The notes beneath the pieces were generated by a model that saw only the letters and a list, made by a program, of their open reading frames with translations, did no database searches and was not told the DNA's origin. Source: an uncultured Bacteroidota bacterium (GTDB lineage Bacteria > Bacteroidota > Bacteroidia > JABEUT01). From it: a DNA stretch of 64,000 nt. Position 1 is the stretch's first letter; every line of letters begins with the position of its first letter. Of this stretch, positions 1 through 11,000 are shown piece after piece. The DNA lies in contig CAIUPO010000063.1 in assembly GCA_903901055.1 (NCBI GenBank), positions 62,001-126,000 of the forward strand, given 5' to 3'. The position numbers were made by a program, and so were the translations under genes.

Positions 1-184
1 CGATTGATTGTGGAGCATCTTCTTCGCCGTTTTGTGTCGAGTTGGTATGAATAGTATCATAATAAGAAATAGGCGGTGGCGGATATACTGAATCCTTTTT
101 ATGGTGGTGCTTTTTTGGGTGAGACTGTGCAAATCCACCATAAAAAGAAACTAAAAAGACAAAAAGGAAACCAATTGATTTCAT
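1..184 (-). CDS. Partial CDS cut by the window edge; secreted His/Lys-rich protein, paralog of the next gene
   Basis: Reading - strand from ATG at 184 gives MKSIGFLFVFLVSFYGGFAQSHPKKHHHKKDSVYPPPP...; signal peptide and HKK-rich stretch like the 193..744 protein. Confidence 0.6.
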   Translation of the reverse strand, partial: MKSIGFLFVFLVSFYGGFAQSHPKKHHHKKDSVYPPPPISYYDTIHTNSTQNGEEDAPQSI

Positions 185-192
185 ACTAAACT

Positions 193-744
193 TTATTGGA
201 GGTGGAAACTTAGCGGCAGGTTATATCCTGTCCTGATTTTTTTATGATTCATTTTGGCAGGAGTCCATTTGGGCATATTTTCTATACACCTTATGGATTC
301 TTTGTTGAACATTTCATTAGCCGATTTAATAATTTTTATGTGTATAACACTTCCTGAAGTGTCAATTATAAAGGATAAATACACTTTACCTTCAATGCCT
401 GCTTCCTTTGCCATTTCGGGATATTTCAGATTCATCCGTATATACCTGTACATTGCTTCCTGCCCTCCCGGAAATTGAGCCTCTTCATCAGGCACCATAA
501 ATTTTATGGCAGATGTATCCCCATTTCCGACAGGGGCATCATCTTTACTTCCCGCAGTTCTGTTCAAAATCGACCTGTCTGTTATTTCCATAGGAGGAGG
601 TACCACATCAGAATCTAAAGCAACAGGTGGAGTTGTAAACCTTATTGTATCGTGCTTTTTATGCGTATGTTTTTTTGTGCTATGAGTTTGGGCCTGCATT
701 CCAATCACAGGTATTATCATTAACACAACAAAATATTTTATCAT
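193..744 (-). CDS. TonB C-terminal-domain protein with signal peptide
   Basis: PGGQEAMYRYIRMNLKYPEMAKEAGIEGKVYLSFIIDTSG...TGYNLPLSF matches the TonB C-terminal domain pattern. Confidence 0.85.
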   Translation of the reverse strand: MIKYFVVLMIIPVIGMQAQTHSTKKHTHKKHDTIRFTTPPVALDSDVVPPPMEITDRSILNRTAGSKDDAPVGNGDTSAIKFMVPDEEAQFPGGQEAMYRYIRMNLKYPEMAKEAGIEGKVYLSFIIDTSGSVIHIKIIKSANEMFNKESIRCIENMPKWTPAKMNHKKIRTGYNLPLSFHLQ

Positions 745-798
745 CGGGATAATTTAAATCCCATCAAAGTAACGAATTTAAAACAGGCTATAAATAAC

Positions 799-822
799 AA
801 ACCCCGGCAAAAACCGGGGTTT
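799..822 (-). terminator. Intrinsic terminator-like hairpin AAACCCCGG-caaaaa-CCGGGGTTT
   Basis: Perfect 9-bp arms downstream of the 892..1578 gene. Confidence 0.75.
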
Positions 823-891
823 GTGAAAAAAGTTTTGTTATCGGCGTTCGACTCTTATTGTGCTCAGCCTAATTGCCTGCTGGGCATCCGC

Positions 892-1578
892 CTAATTGCC
901 TCCGCTCATCTTTTTCTGAATGTCGGCAGACATTTCTTCTGCAGTCATCAGCGCATATCCGCTTGGCACTTTAAAAGCATCCTCAGAAACAGTTTGCTTT
1001 TCAACTTTGGTTGCTGTCATTGAAACAGTCATACCGCGTTGTTTCATGCTATATTCCATAGGAAATCCTTTTAAGCCTTTAAACTGGCCCGAGCCACCTT
1101 CATAATATGGAAGCTCAGTGGTATAATATACGTTGGAGATATAGGACTGTCCATCTTTTCCGGTAACGGTAATGTCAGCTCTTTTGCAAACATACCCTGC
1201 TATTGTTTTGGTGCTATCGACATACTTAATATCCGGAGATTTATCATCCTTCTTGGTCTTGTCGTTTTTAAGTTGGTATTTATTCCCCATCACTTCCACC
1301 AGGATAATCGGATCATCCGGTGTTTTCTTATCGGTAAAATAAATCTGTTTTGACATACCCATATCCACCATGGTCTTGGTTCTGTCGCCTTTAATATAAA
1401 CCTTCACCGAACTGTTCTGCATCATTGCAGCAGCTTGTGGGTTATCTACCGAAACGGAATAAGTAACAACTCCTTCAAACGCATCTGCGTTTGTGGTGGT
1501 AGTTGATTTTGGCGCAACAAATGCCGAAATGGCAAATGCTATTCCAGCTAAAGATGCTGCTAATGCTATTTTTTTCAT
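892..1578 (-). CDS. Secreted DUF4412-like protein
   Basis: Signal peptide MKKIALAASLAGIAFAISAF; FEGVVTYSVSVDN...KTIAGYVCKRADIT...YYTTELPY pattern. Start set to the internal Met (ORF opens at 1602). Confidence 0.6.
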   Translation of the reverse strand: MKKIALAASLAGIAFAISAFVAPKSTTTTNADAFEGVVTYSVSVDNPQAAAMMQNSSVKVYIKGDRTKTMVDMGMSKQIYFTDKKTPDDPIILVEVMGNKYQLKNDKTKKDDKSPDIKYVDSTKTIAGYVCKRADITVTGKDGQSYISNVYYTTELPYYEGGSGQFKGLKGFPMEYSMKQRGMTVSMTATKVEKQTVSEDAFKVPSGYALMTAEEMSADIQKKMSGGN

Positions 1579-1660
1579 TGGTTTGTTTTTTTGATAGCCC
1601 AAAATTAAGCTAAATATTTTAATCTGTGTTTAATACAATTAAAAACCGCACTTTCTATGC

Positions 1661-2359
1661 TTAATTGCTGCTTGCAGACTGCTTCTGCATGTTGCGGTAT
1701 ATTTCTTCAAGGGTTAAAAGTTCATATCCCGCCGGAACTATAAACGTATCATCCGTAACTGATTGCGGCTTAACTTCTGTTGCTATAACATTCATGGTAA
1801 AAGCCCCATCTCCTATGCTATATTCAAGTGGAAAACCTTTCAGACCGCTAAACTGACCTTTTTTGCCATCATAGTTTGGAATTTCATCGGTATAATAAAC
1901 ATCAAATGTGGATGTAGTTACTGAATCGATAACTTTAATAGTAATTGTCATCTTCGCCTTTTTGCATTTATAACCTGCTATTTCTTTTGTCCCTTCAACA
2001 TACTTTATTATTGGCGCCAATTGGCTTATTTTTGATGAATCGGTGTATTTCAACCGAAACTTATTACCCTTCATTTCAATAAGGACAATAGGCTTTTCAA
2101 CAGAATTTGTATCATTTATTTCTGTCCTCACCATTTGTGGTGTATTCCACACAGATTTTGATTTTGAACCTTTGAGATACGTAGTCATACTACAGTTCTT
2201 AAACATAGGAAGCAGCTCTGTATTATCAACCGTCATTGTATAAGTTACCACTCCCTCAAAACCCATGCCGGGCAACTTTACAGATTCAGCAGGAGCAATA
2301 AACGCAGAAATGGCAAAGGCAATTCCGGAGAGTATGGTTGCAATTGCTATTTTTTTCAT
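1661..2359 (-). CDS. Secreted DUF4412-like protein, tandem paralog of the previous gene
   Basis: MKKIAIATILSGIAFAISAFIAP...FEGVVTYTMTVDN...KEIAGYKCKKAKMTI aligns along its length with 892..1578. Confidence 0.6.
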   Translation of the reverse strand: MKKIAIATILSGIAFAISAFIAPAESVKLPGMGFEGVVTYTMTVDNTELLPMFKNCSMTTYLKGSKSKSVWNTPQMVRTEINDTNSVEKPIVLIEMKGNKFRLKYTDSSKISQLAPIIKYVEGTKEIAGYKCKKAKMTITIKVIDSVTTSTFDVYYTDEIPNYDGKKGQFSGLKGFPLEYSIGDGAFTMNVIATEVKPQSVTDDTFIVPAGYELLTLEEIYRNMQKQSASSN

Positions 2360-2379
2360 GGTAAGCTGAGTTAATGTAC

Positions 2380-3651
2380 TCAGTTAATATACTCAAATTT
2401 GGTATAAGGCACCAGCACTTCCGGAATACGGATTCCATTTTCAGTTTGGTTGTTTTCAAGCAAGGCCGCAACAATACGTGGCAATGCCAATGCACTTCCA
2501 TTAAGCGTATGCGCAAAAGTAGGTTTATCTTTGTCCTTTTTATAACGCAATTTCATACGGTTACTTTGGAAGGTTTCAAAATTGGAAACCGAGCTGACCT
2601 CCAGCCAACGTTTTTGTGCACCTGAGAATACTTCAAAATCATAGGTCAATGCCGAGGCGAAACTCATATCACCTCCGCAAAGGCGTAGCACACGGAATGG
2701 CAAATGCAAGCTTCTTAATAATCCTGCCACATGTTCCCGCATTTCATCCAATGCCTGATAGGATTCTTCGGGCATCCTTATCTGCACAATCTCAACTTTA
2801 TCAAACTGGTGAAGACGATTCAAACCTCTCACATCTTTCCCATACGAACCTGCCTCCCTTCGGAAACAAGGTGTATACCCACAATTTTTAATTGGCAGGG
2901 AATTTGCATCCACCACCATATCCCGGTATATATTGGTAATAGGCACTTCCGCAGTTGGAATTAAATACAATTTATCTTCTCCAACAAAATACATCTGTCC
3001 TTCTTTATCGGGCAACTGGCCGGTGCCAAAACCACTATCTTCATTAATTAAAATAGGTGGTTGAATTTCTCCATATCCCGCCTCAAAAGCTTTATCGAGG
3101 AAAAAATTAATCAGTGCTCGTTGTAACTTTGCTCCCTTTCCTTTATAAACAGGAAATCCGGCGCCGGTTATTTTCACGCCTAATTCAAAATCGATGATAT
3201 CATATTTTTTGGTCAACTCCCAATGAGGCTGCGCACTTTCACCTAATTCCGGAATCGCACCTTCGGTATGTACTATTTCATTATCTTCAGGTGTCTTTCC
3301 TTTTGGAACACTTGCATGGGGCGTATTTGGCAACAACACCGCTTTCGATTGCAACTCTGCATCTATCTTTTTTGTCTCTGATTCCAAAACGGTGATATCC
3401 TCTTTCCATTTGCCAGTATTCGCTTTCAGGGCATCTGCTTCCTCTTTCTTACCTGCTTTATATAATTCCCCGATTTCTTTGGATGCTTTATTTAATTGAG
3501 CTAAAATCGCATCCAGGTTTGTCTGGGTAGACCTGCGTTTTTCATCAATTGCAAGTATATCTGCAACGATAGATTTTGCATCAAAATTTTTTGTTGAGAG
3601 CCGTTCAATTACTTCTTCCGGATTGCGGCGTATATAGGAAAGTTCTAACAT
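2380..3651 (-). CDS. serS: Serine--tRNA ligase
   Basis: MLELSYIRRNPEEVIERL...; class II motifs (FRREAGSYGKDVRGLNRLHQFDKVE; NGSALALPRIVAALLENNQ). Confidence 0.97.
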   Translation of the reverse strand: MLELSYIRRNPEEVIERLSTKNFDAKSIVADILAIDEKRRSTQTNLDAILAQLNKASKEIGELYKAGKKEEADALKANTGKWKEDITVLESETKKIDAELQSKAVLLPNTPHASVPKGKTPEDNEIVHTEGAIPELGESAQPHWELTKKYDIIDFELGVKITGAGFPVYKGKGAKLQRALINFFLDKAFEAGYGEIQPPILINEDSGFGTGQLPDKEGQMYFVGEDKLYLIPTAEVPITNIYRDMVVDANSLPIKNCGYTPCFRREAGSYGKDVRGLNRLHQFDKVEIVQIRMPEESYQALDEMREHVAGLLRSLHLPFRVLRLCGGDMSFASALTYDFEVFSGAQKRWLEVSSVSNFETFQSNRMKLRYKKDKDKPTFAHTLNGSALALPRIVAALLENNQTENGIRIPEVLVPYTKFEYIN

Positions 3652-3758
3652 GGGTTATTTAGTTATCAGAGGTCAGTTATCAGCAGTCAGTAATAATTAC
3701 GGGGCAAAATTAAAATAAATAATGTCATTGATTTCCTTCACTAGCAACTGACCATTGA

Positions 3759-4142
3759 TTACTGACCACTTGCCACTGATTTATCATATTTAGTAAAACT
3801 GCTTATCCAGATTATCCTTGACCAGCGGAAGGTGACCGGAAACAACGAGAATACCGGAGTAAGAATAATGAACACCAATACCAACGGCGGCATATCCCAC
3901 CAAAACATATTCAGCGTATATAAAAGAGTAATTAATCCCGTCTGCAAGCCATACGACACATACATTGCTCCATAAAAATAGCCTACCTCTCGCTCAAATT
4001 TCAAGTTGCAATGCGGGCAGCGTTTATTCATCCGTAAACCATTCTTGAAACTGTAGGGATTATTATTTTCAAACACTTGTCCCTGATGGCAGCGCGGGCA
4101 GCGGTTGGCTACTGTATCATGTGCTATATCTATTATCCTCAA
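3759..4142 (-). CDS. DUF983 family membrane protein
   Basis: RCPRCHQGQVFENN...KRCPHCNLKFEREVGYFYGAMYVSYG, typical DUF983 zinc-ribbon/TM pattern. Confidence 0.85.
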   Translation of the reverse strand: MRIIDIAHDTVANRCPRCHQGQVFENNNPYSFKNGLRMNKRCPHCNLKFEREVGYFYGAMYVSYGLQTGLITLLYTLNMFWWDMPPLVLVFIILTPVFSLFPVTFRWSRIIWISSFTKYDKSVASGQ

Positions 4143-4194
4143 AGTGTGTGCTTATTTCTTGAAATTAGAAAGTACAAATATACGCTATGCATTT

Positions 4195-4218
4195 GTAGGG
4201 ACGATTCATTAATCGTCC
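4195..4218. repeat. REP-like palindrome GTAGGGACGATTCATTAATCGTCC (copy 1)
   Basis: Shares core GGACGATTCAT/GnAATCGTCC with copies at 7932, 7983 and 15004. Confidence 0.85.
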
Positions 4219-4266
4219 GTCTATTAACCCTCCACATCATATCCCACCAATGGGTTAGGATAATTG

Positions 4267-7200
4267 TTATCTTATGAGTTGCAGAAACCCTTGTTGTTTG
4301 TAGGTTTTATTGTTGCAAGTACCCGAAATAATGTAATAATAAACTCCGTCAGATGCCTGAGCACCGCCTTCGGTAAGTCCTGCCCAGTAGACATTCGGGC
4401 TGGATGATTTGAACATTTCCTTACCCCATCGGTCATAAATAACAATTGACCATGCTGTCATATTTTCTGTTTTTATATAAAACACATTATTCAATCCGTT
4501 TGGCCCGGGGTAATTTGGTGTGAACACATTGGGCACCCGCAAATCAAAGCAGGGAGCTTCAACTGTAATGGTAACTACTTTCTCAATCTGGCAGCCTAAT
4601 GAGTCGGTCATTGTAATAGTATAGGTAGTTGTAACGGTTGGAGAAACTTTTACTGAATCGCATAGTGGAGGATCCAAACAAACTACGCTTGGTTGCCATA
4701 GATAAGGAGTAGTAGTTTTTCCAACCGCATAAATTATAGTGTCATCGCCCAACAAAATAGTTTTGTCGCAACATCCCGTCAATGTTGGGAAATCAGGTAT
4801 TACGGTAGTTACTTTAGTTGTCAGGCATCCATTGAAAACAGTAACCGTATAGATGGTGGTCGATGTGGGATTCACCGTCATTGTATCTGTTGTTGCGCCG
4901 CCGGGAGTCCACAAATAAGTAAACGGACCTACTCCTGTTGGGCTAACCTGTAACCTGATCTCACTACCAGAACAGGTTACTGCAGGCGGACTAATTATTG
5001 CTGTTGCAGTGCGCAACGAAATAATAAATGTGGTATCCTTTGAACAACCCAACGAGTTTACTGAGGTTACGGTTATTGAAGAATCAGCATTTATCGGACC
5101 CGTTATGTACGAAGTAGAAGTGCTGCCATTACTCCATTTGTATTTACTGCCACCGCTTACAAAAAGGGTATCGGTATTTCCTGCACATTTCCATGGAGTG
5201 CCTGTAATCACAGGCTTTGGCAATGGAACTACGGTTACGGTGATCGCATTTTTCACGCTGTCGCAAACACCATAAACAGTTACCGAATAGGTTGTACTAG
5301 CAGTATCACTTACTTTAATGGCGGAGGTTGTAGCGCCATTGCTCCATTTGTAACTCACCTTCCCTCCCGCACCTATAGCGGTTAATACTACAGTGTCATT
5401 CGGACAAATACTATCTTTTGATGCACTGAAAGAAGCCGTTGTCAATGGAATTATTCGAACTGTTGCTGTTGCAGAATCAGCACAATTCCCTAACGAGGCA
5501 TATAGTGTATATGTAGTGGTAGCAGGCGGTTTCACCCAAATACTCGATGAAGTTTTTCCATTACTCCATTTATATTTCCCGCTTCCGCTTGCTGTAAGTT
5601 GCACGCTATCACCTAAGCAAACCGAATCTTTGGATTTACTGATGGCAGCCGTTATGGTTGTAATCACATGAATTGTAAATGTGGTATCATGCGGGGGACA
5701 ATAACCGTTATAAGCGGTAAGGGTAAAGGTTCTGTCGGTAAGTGGTGACCCGATAATCGTATCTGTCGTAGCGCCATTACTCCACAAATAGGTAACGCCC
5801 CCACTCGCAATTAATGTATCGGAAGAGCCGCTGCATATTGAATCTTTTCCTGTTATGACGGGGTTTGGAGTACCAAGTATCACAATCGTTACCGCAGCCG
5901 ATGCACTACACCCGTTAGAATCTGAGCCTGTAATGGTGTATGTTGTTGTAGCAGTTGGTGTAGCTGTCGGATTAGGACAAGTATAACAACTCAACCCGCT
6001 ATTCGGTGCCCAATTGTAAATGCCTGTATTCAATCCATAAGCATGAAGTGGTTGGCTGCTTACCCCGCAAACACTATCATTATAGGGCGCCACACCAATT
6101 CCCGGTGGAATATAATTTTGAATTTTTGTGGTAACAAAATACACACATCCTGAATTATCAGTCACCGTGCAAGTGTAGCTTCCTGCGCTAAGCCCGGTGG
6201 CTGTTTGGGTTGTTTCGCCATTGTTCCAGTTATAGGTATAAGGAGAAGTTCCGCCTACAGGATAAACAGTGCTTTTACCAAACACACTTTTACAAGACGG
6301 ATTTGTATCCGTCACCGTTGCTGTATACCCCGTTTTCCCGCTTATGATAATGGTTGCACTTGCTTTATGGGGCACGCATTCCGAATCGGAAACAGTCACC
6401 GTATATATCCCGGCACTTAACCCTGTCGCAGTTTGAGTTGTTTGCCCGTTGCTCCACAAATAAACAAAAGGCGAAATACCCGTAACATTAGCTGTTGCGC
6501 TTCCATCTGCTGCCGAGCAGCTACTTGGCGGAGTAGCAGTAACGTTAATAAGTAGTTGATCGAGGTAAACCCCTGCATCAGCTGCCATAGCATCTTCATA
6601 ACCCAGCCCACAGGTGTATGCAACAAACCCCTGACCAGTGGTTGTTAAATTATGCGCGCCAGGCAGAATGGTCAACGAACAATACGAATATGTTGGATTG
6701 GGAATTAAGGTACTGAAAAACGCTCCAATATTTACATTATCCAAAAACACAGAATTTTTATCAGAAGTGCGGGTGACAATTTGTATGTAGGTGCTGTCGA
6801 TATCCGGTGCGCGGCTTACATAAAATGCAATGGTATCTAAATACATTTGCTCGTTTGCATCCACTATAACTTCTGATGGATCTCCTTTGCCTGTTGGGTT
6901 TGTAACGTAGTAATTATTGCATGAACCTGTCCTTAAAAACCTTCCCACCGAAATCGGATTTGTTGCGCTTATATAAACCGGCGCTGAATAATTCACCGTT
7001 GTATCATAGTACTGTCCTGCATTTAGTGTTTGTACATTGTTGCCCGAATTGGTGTGGAATGTAACTACCGTCCCGTTGGTTTCACTCAGAACCCTGCATT
7101 GGTCCTGGGCTTGCGCCGTAGGAAGAAAAACAAAATTTTCGCCCCAGTTACTTGTAGGAAACAATTCCTCATAAAACGGATTGGCTGTTCCGCTGCAATA

Positions 7201-7905
7201 CATGCAGTTCCAGTTAGCGGCAGCAATCACGCCTGTCTCGCTGTGGTTTAGCGACCTTATTCTGCTCCCGGTAAGGTCTCCATTGGCTTGGACCAGCAAC
7301 TCCTGCCCGGGCTGCAATACCTCGGTATAGGGAACATACGCAGGATGCGGCCCACCGACCGTTATATTTTGCGATGGGGTTATCTCTACACTGTCTTTGC
7401 AATCCTGCGCCACAATCAGGAATTCGGAAAAACTCTGACACAGACTAAAGTCCATGATGTAATAATCATTCCCCAATGATGTAACCGGAAGAATGCAGGA
7501 ATTATCGGAACGCTCGCTATATTCTATGGAAGCAAAAACAGAAATATTACTATCGGCAACCACATGCACAGCCTGGTTCACCGGGCCGGTGAAGGTAGTA
7601 ACCATTACATCGGCAGAAGGTAAAACCAACCTAACCGTAGTTGTTGGGGTAGCAGTGAAATTAACCGTATAAGCATATCCCGGAATAGTGAGCGTACCAT
7701 TGGTAGTTTTCAGGGAGTTGATGTACACCACATAACTGGCAGAGGTAAGGTCTTCCGTTTCGGTATACCCAAACCAAAAATCTTTTCCTGAATTCGTATT
7801 TACACTTTGCGCGGAACAAACACAGTTGAGCAAAAGACCTATAAATAAAGCTAAATAACCTCGCCGTAACGTCCAGCAATAATGCTTTTTTGTAACATAC
7901 ATCAT
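4267..7905 (-). CDS. Giant secreted protein: IgGFc-binding-like head, SprB-type repeats, gliding-motility/T9SS type B C-terminal domain
   Basis: GKDFWFGYTETED head; repeats such as LWSNGQTTQTATGLSAGIYTVTVSD; C-terminus VPNVFTPNYPGPNGLNNVFYI...VIYDRWGKEMF...DGVYYYIISG...QGFLQLIR. Confidence 0.85.
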   Translation of the reverse strand: MMYVTKKHYCWTLRRGYLALFIGLLLNCVCSAQSVNTNSGKDFWFGYTETEDLTSASYVVYINSLKTTNGTLTIPGYAYTVNFTATPTTTVRLVLPSADVMVTTFTGPVNQAVHVVADSNISVFASIEYSERSDNSCILPVTSLGNDYYIMDFSLCQSFSEFLIVAQDCKDSVEITPSQNITVGGPHPAYVPYTEVLQPGQELLVQANGDLTGSRIRSLNHSETGVIAAANWNCMYCSGTANPFYEELFPTSNWGENFVFLPTAQAQDQCRVLSETNGTVVTFHTNSGNNVQTLNAGQYYDTTVNYSAPVYISATNPISVGRFLRTGSCNNYYVTNPTGKGDPSEVIVDANEQMYLDTIAFYVSRAPDIDSTYIQIVTRTSDKNSVFLDNVNIGAFFSTLIPNPTYSYCSLTILPGAHNLTTTGQGFVAYTCGLGYEDAMAADAGVYLDQLLINVTATPPSSCSAADGSATANVTGISPFVYLWSNGQTTQTATGLSAGIYTVTVSDSECVPHKASATIIISGKTGYTATVTDTNPSCKSVFGKSTVYPVGGTSPYTYNWNNGETTQTATGLSAGSYTCTVTDNSGCVYFVTTKIQNYIPPGIGVAPYNDSVCGVSSQPLHAYGLNTGIYNWAPNSGLSCYTCPNPTATPTATTTYTITGSDSNGCSASAAVTIVILGTPNPVITGKDSICSGSSDTLIASGGVTYLWSNGATTDTIIGSPLTDRTFTLTAYNGYCPPHDTTFTIHVITTITAAISKSKDSVCLGDSVQLTASGSGKYKWSNGKTSSSIWVKPPATTTYTLYASLGNCADSATATVRIIPLTTASFSASKDSICPNDTVVLTAIGAGGKVSYKWSNGATTSAIKVSDTASTTYSVTVYGVCDSVKNAITVTVVPLPKPVITGTPWKCAGNTDTLFVSGGSKYKWSNGSTSTSYITGPINADSSITVTSVNSLGCSKDTTFIISLRTATAIISPPAVTCSGSEIRLQVSPTGVGPFTYLWTPGGATTDTMTVNPTSTTIYTVTVFNGCLTTKVTTVIPDFPTLTGCCDKTILLGDDTIIYAVGKTTTPYLWQPSVVCLDPPLCDSVKVSPTVTTTYTITMTDSLGCQIEKVVTITVEAPCFDLRVPNVFTPNYPGPNGLNNVFYIKTENMTAWSIVIYDRWGKEMFKSSSPNVYWAGLTEGGAQASDGVYYYIISGTCNNKTYKQQGFLQLIR

Positions 7906-7931
7906 GTTACAAATATACCAAATACCTAAAT

Positions 7932-7955
7932 GTAGGGACGATTCATGAATCGTCC
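7932..7955. repeat. REP-like palindrome GTAGGGACGATTCATGAATCGTCC (copy 2)
   Basis: Same palindromic core as copies 1, 3 and 4. Confidence 0.88.
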
Positions 7956-7982
7956 TATATAATTACTTATTGGTTCTAGGTT

Positions 7983-8006
7983 GGACGATTCATGAATCGT
8001 CCCTAC
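7983..8006. repeat. REP-like palindrome GGACGATTCATGAATCGTCCCTAC (copy 3)
   Basis: Exact reverse complement of copy 2, 27 bp away. Confidence 0.88.
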
Positions 8007-8008
8007 TA

Positions 8009-11000
8009 TTACCTTATCAACTGCAAAAACCCTTGCTTTTTATATTCATTTCCACCGCAGGTGCCTGAGATTATATAGTAATAAACTCCATCAACTGCGT
8101 CGGCTCCGCCTTCGGTTTTACCATCCCAATAAACATTCGGGTTGGTTGTTTTGAACATCTCCTTACCCCAGCGGTCATAAATTAAAGTGGACCAATTGCT
8201 GATACCTTTCGTCTCAATATAAAAGAGGTTATTTGTTCCGCCGTTTGCGCCAACATGGTTTGCCCCATAAGTAGGTGTAATAACATTGGGCACAATAAAA
8301 TCAAAACATTCTATGCTAATGGTAACCGTGTGTACACTCTCACAACCCATTGAATCGGTTGCAATAACTGTATAGGTGGTGGTAACGGTTGGTGTTACTA
8401 CTACTGAATCGCATAATGGAGGGTCTTTACAAACTACGGAAGGTTGCCAGCTATAGGATATTATCCCTGAGCCTTTAGCAACAATGATCGTATCATGCCC
8501 GATTGAAATAACCGCAGGACAACATGCACTCACGTTAGGGATTATCGGTTTAACAGTTATTGTTTTTGTAACAGGGCATCCATCCGAAATTGTAACCGTA
8601 TAAGTAGTGGACGAACTAATTGATACGTCGATTGTATCCGATGTTTGTCCGCCGGGTTTCCATTTATAGGTGAATGGACCGGAACCTGTTCCTGTTGCAG
8701 TAACTACAATCGGGGTATTTGAACAACCTCCTGCATAACTTACACTTCCCGTAGTAACAGGCTTTACTGTTACTTTGTAACGAGTTGTATCGGGGCAATT
8801 GCGGGAGTTATAGGCAACCACGTAAAAACTCGAGTCCTGATTAATGTTTCCGGTAATATAGGTTGTTTTGGTACTTCCGTTATTCCATTTATAGGAAGTG
8901 CCTCCGCTTACGGTAAGTGTATCCCGTATTCCACGACATTTCCATAAAGAGCCTTTAATAACTGGTTTTTGCAATGGTATTACAACAAGCGTTACAATTT
9001 TCTGCGCACTGTCGCATCTTCCATAAACGGTTGCGGTAAAGGTTCTGGTAGCCGTATCGGTAACTGTAATGGAAGAGGTTGTTGCACCGTTGCTCCATTT
9101 GTAAGTAACATTGCCGCCGCTGCCTGTGGCAGTAAATGTTGCAAGTTGATTAGGGCAAATGGTGTCATTCTTGCTTACCGCAATAGTTGATAAAGGGAAA
9201 ATATTTATTTTCTTGGTAGCTGAATCACTGCAAGTGCCTGCTGTGGCATGAAGGGTATAGGTTGTAGTTGTGCTAGGGGTTACCCATATCGTAGTAGATG
9301 TTTTCCCATTACTCCAGACAAATGAGCTTCCTCCGCTCGCGGTAAGCAAAATGCTGTCGCCCTGGCATACCGAATCTTTGGATGCTATAATGGAGGCCGC
9401 CGGAGAAATAACATGTATCGTAATGGTTGTATCATGTGTACAGAGGCCATTTTTGGCAGTAACCGTATACGTGGTTGTAGTGGAAATTACCCTTGTGATA
9501 GAAGTGGTAGTTGCACCCGTACTCCATGTATAGGTTGTACCACCAGTTACTTTCAATGTATCGGTATACCCCGAACAGACAGAGTCCTTCCCTGTTATTA
9601 TGGGTTTAGGCGCTTGAAATACTTTTATAGTAACCGTTGATGAAGCAGTACACCCGTTTGAATCTGCCGCATTTATAGTATAGGTAGTTGTAGCTGTCGG
9701 GCTGGCCGTAGGATTAGGGCAGTTGTAACACGTCAACCCAATATTAGGGGTCCAGTTATAGGTTTTTAATCCGGAAGCCGTAAGGATAATATTGCTTCCA
9801 TTACAAATACTATCATTACCCGGGGCTATTGTAAGGGTTGGTGTTACCGGGTTTACAAGGTTAACTACCACACTGTACCTGCATCCCCCACTGTCGGTTA
9901 TTACACAAATATAAGTTCCGGCAATAAGTCCGGTATCCTTTTGTGTGGTTGCCCCGTTATTCCATAAGAAAGAGTATGGCGATGTTCCACCATAAGGGTA
10001 TACGGTGATATTCCCTTTTGAAAGCGCACAATTAGGATTGGTGTCTTTTATGTTAGCTCCGTAACCGGGCTTACCGCTGATGTTTATAATTGCAGTGTCT
10101 GAATGCGGAGGGCAGGCAGCATCGGTAACTGTTACGGTATATATTCCGGCACATAACCCGGTATCGGTCTGGTCAGTAGAACCATTACTCCAAAGGAATT
10201 TGAAAGGCGCTATCCCGCAGTTGATAGTAACGGATGCAGTTCCGTTGCAAGCTGAACATGAAGTTGGGGAACCGGCCGATCTTGAAATAAGCTTTGCCAG
10301 TGCCGGAACCTGAATAGAGGAAACAAAACCATCGCCGCACAAATACAAAAGATCATTCTGGCCCAAGGCGAGGTCATACACTGTACCGGGCATCTTCAGG
10401 GTTGTATCAACCTTCATGGTAGGTTTAAATACTTTTAAAGAATCCATGGCGCCAAGAAAAATATTATCACAGGCATCTACATCCAAACCACCCCAGTTAA
10501 AGGATAAATTAGTAACGTAAACACTGTCATTAAGCACTCCGGTAGTTTTATTAAACTGTTTAAGCGAGGCACCATCATACATATATAGCCAGTTAGGGCT
10601 TGCTGCCATACCATTCATTCCATTGGCATTTCCGACTGAGTTATTAACATAGGGTACGCTGTTAACCTCTTGAATATTGAAGTAATCGGGCATTATATAT
10701 GTGGTAGGGCTCAGCGTTGGAACAGGCAATTTGCAAATTTCATTACTGAATTTATTTTCTGCCAGCGTATGCGCCGTTGCCACATAACCATAAGCCCCGG
10801 AAGGATCCATGCAAATAAATGCAATGTCGTGGTAGGCAACGGTAGCACTCAATATATTAACAGGGTTGGCAGTTGTCATAGTAGTATCGAGCATACAAGC
10901 CTGGTAAAATGCATTTGTTCCACCAGTACCGATTAAAATATTTCCGTTGCAGGGGTTGTAAACGGCCCTCCACATTTCCTGCAATGAATTATTACCCAAA

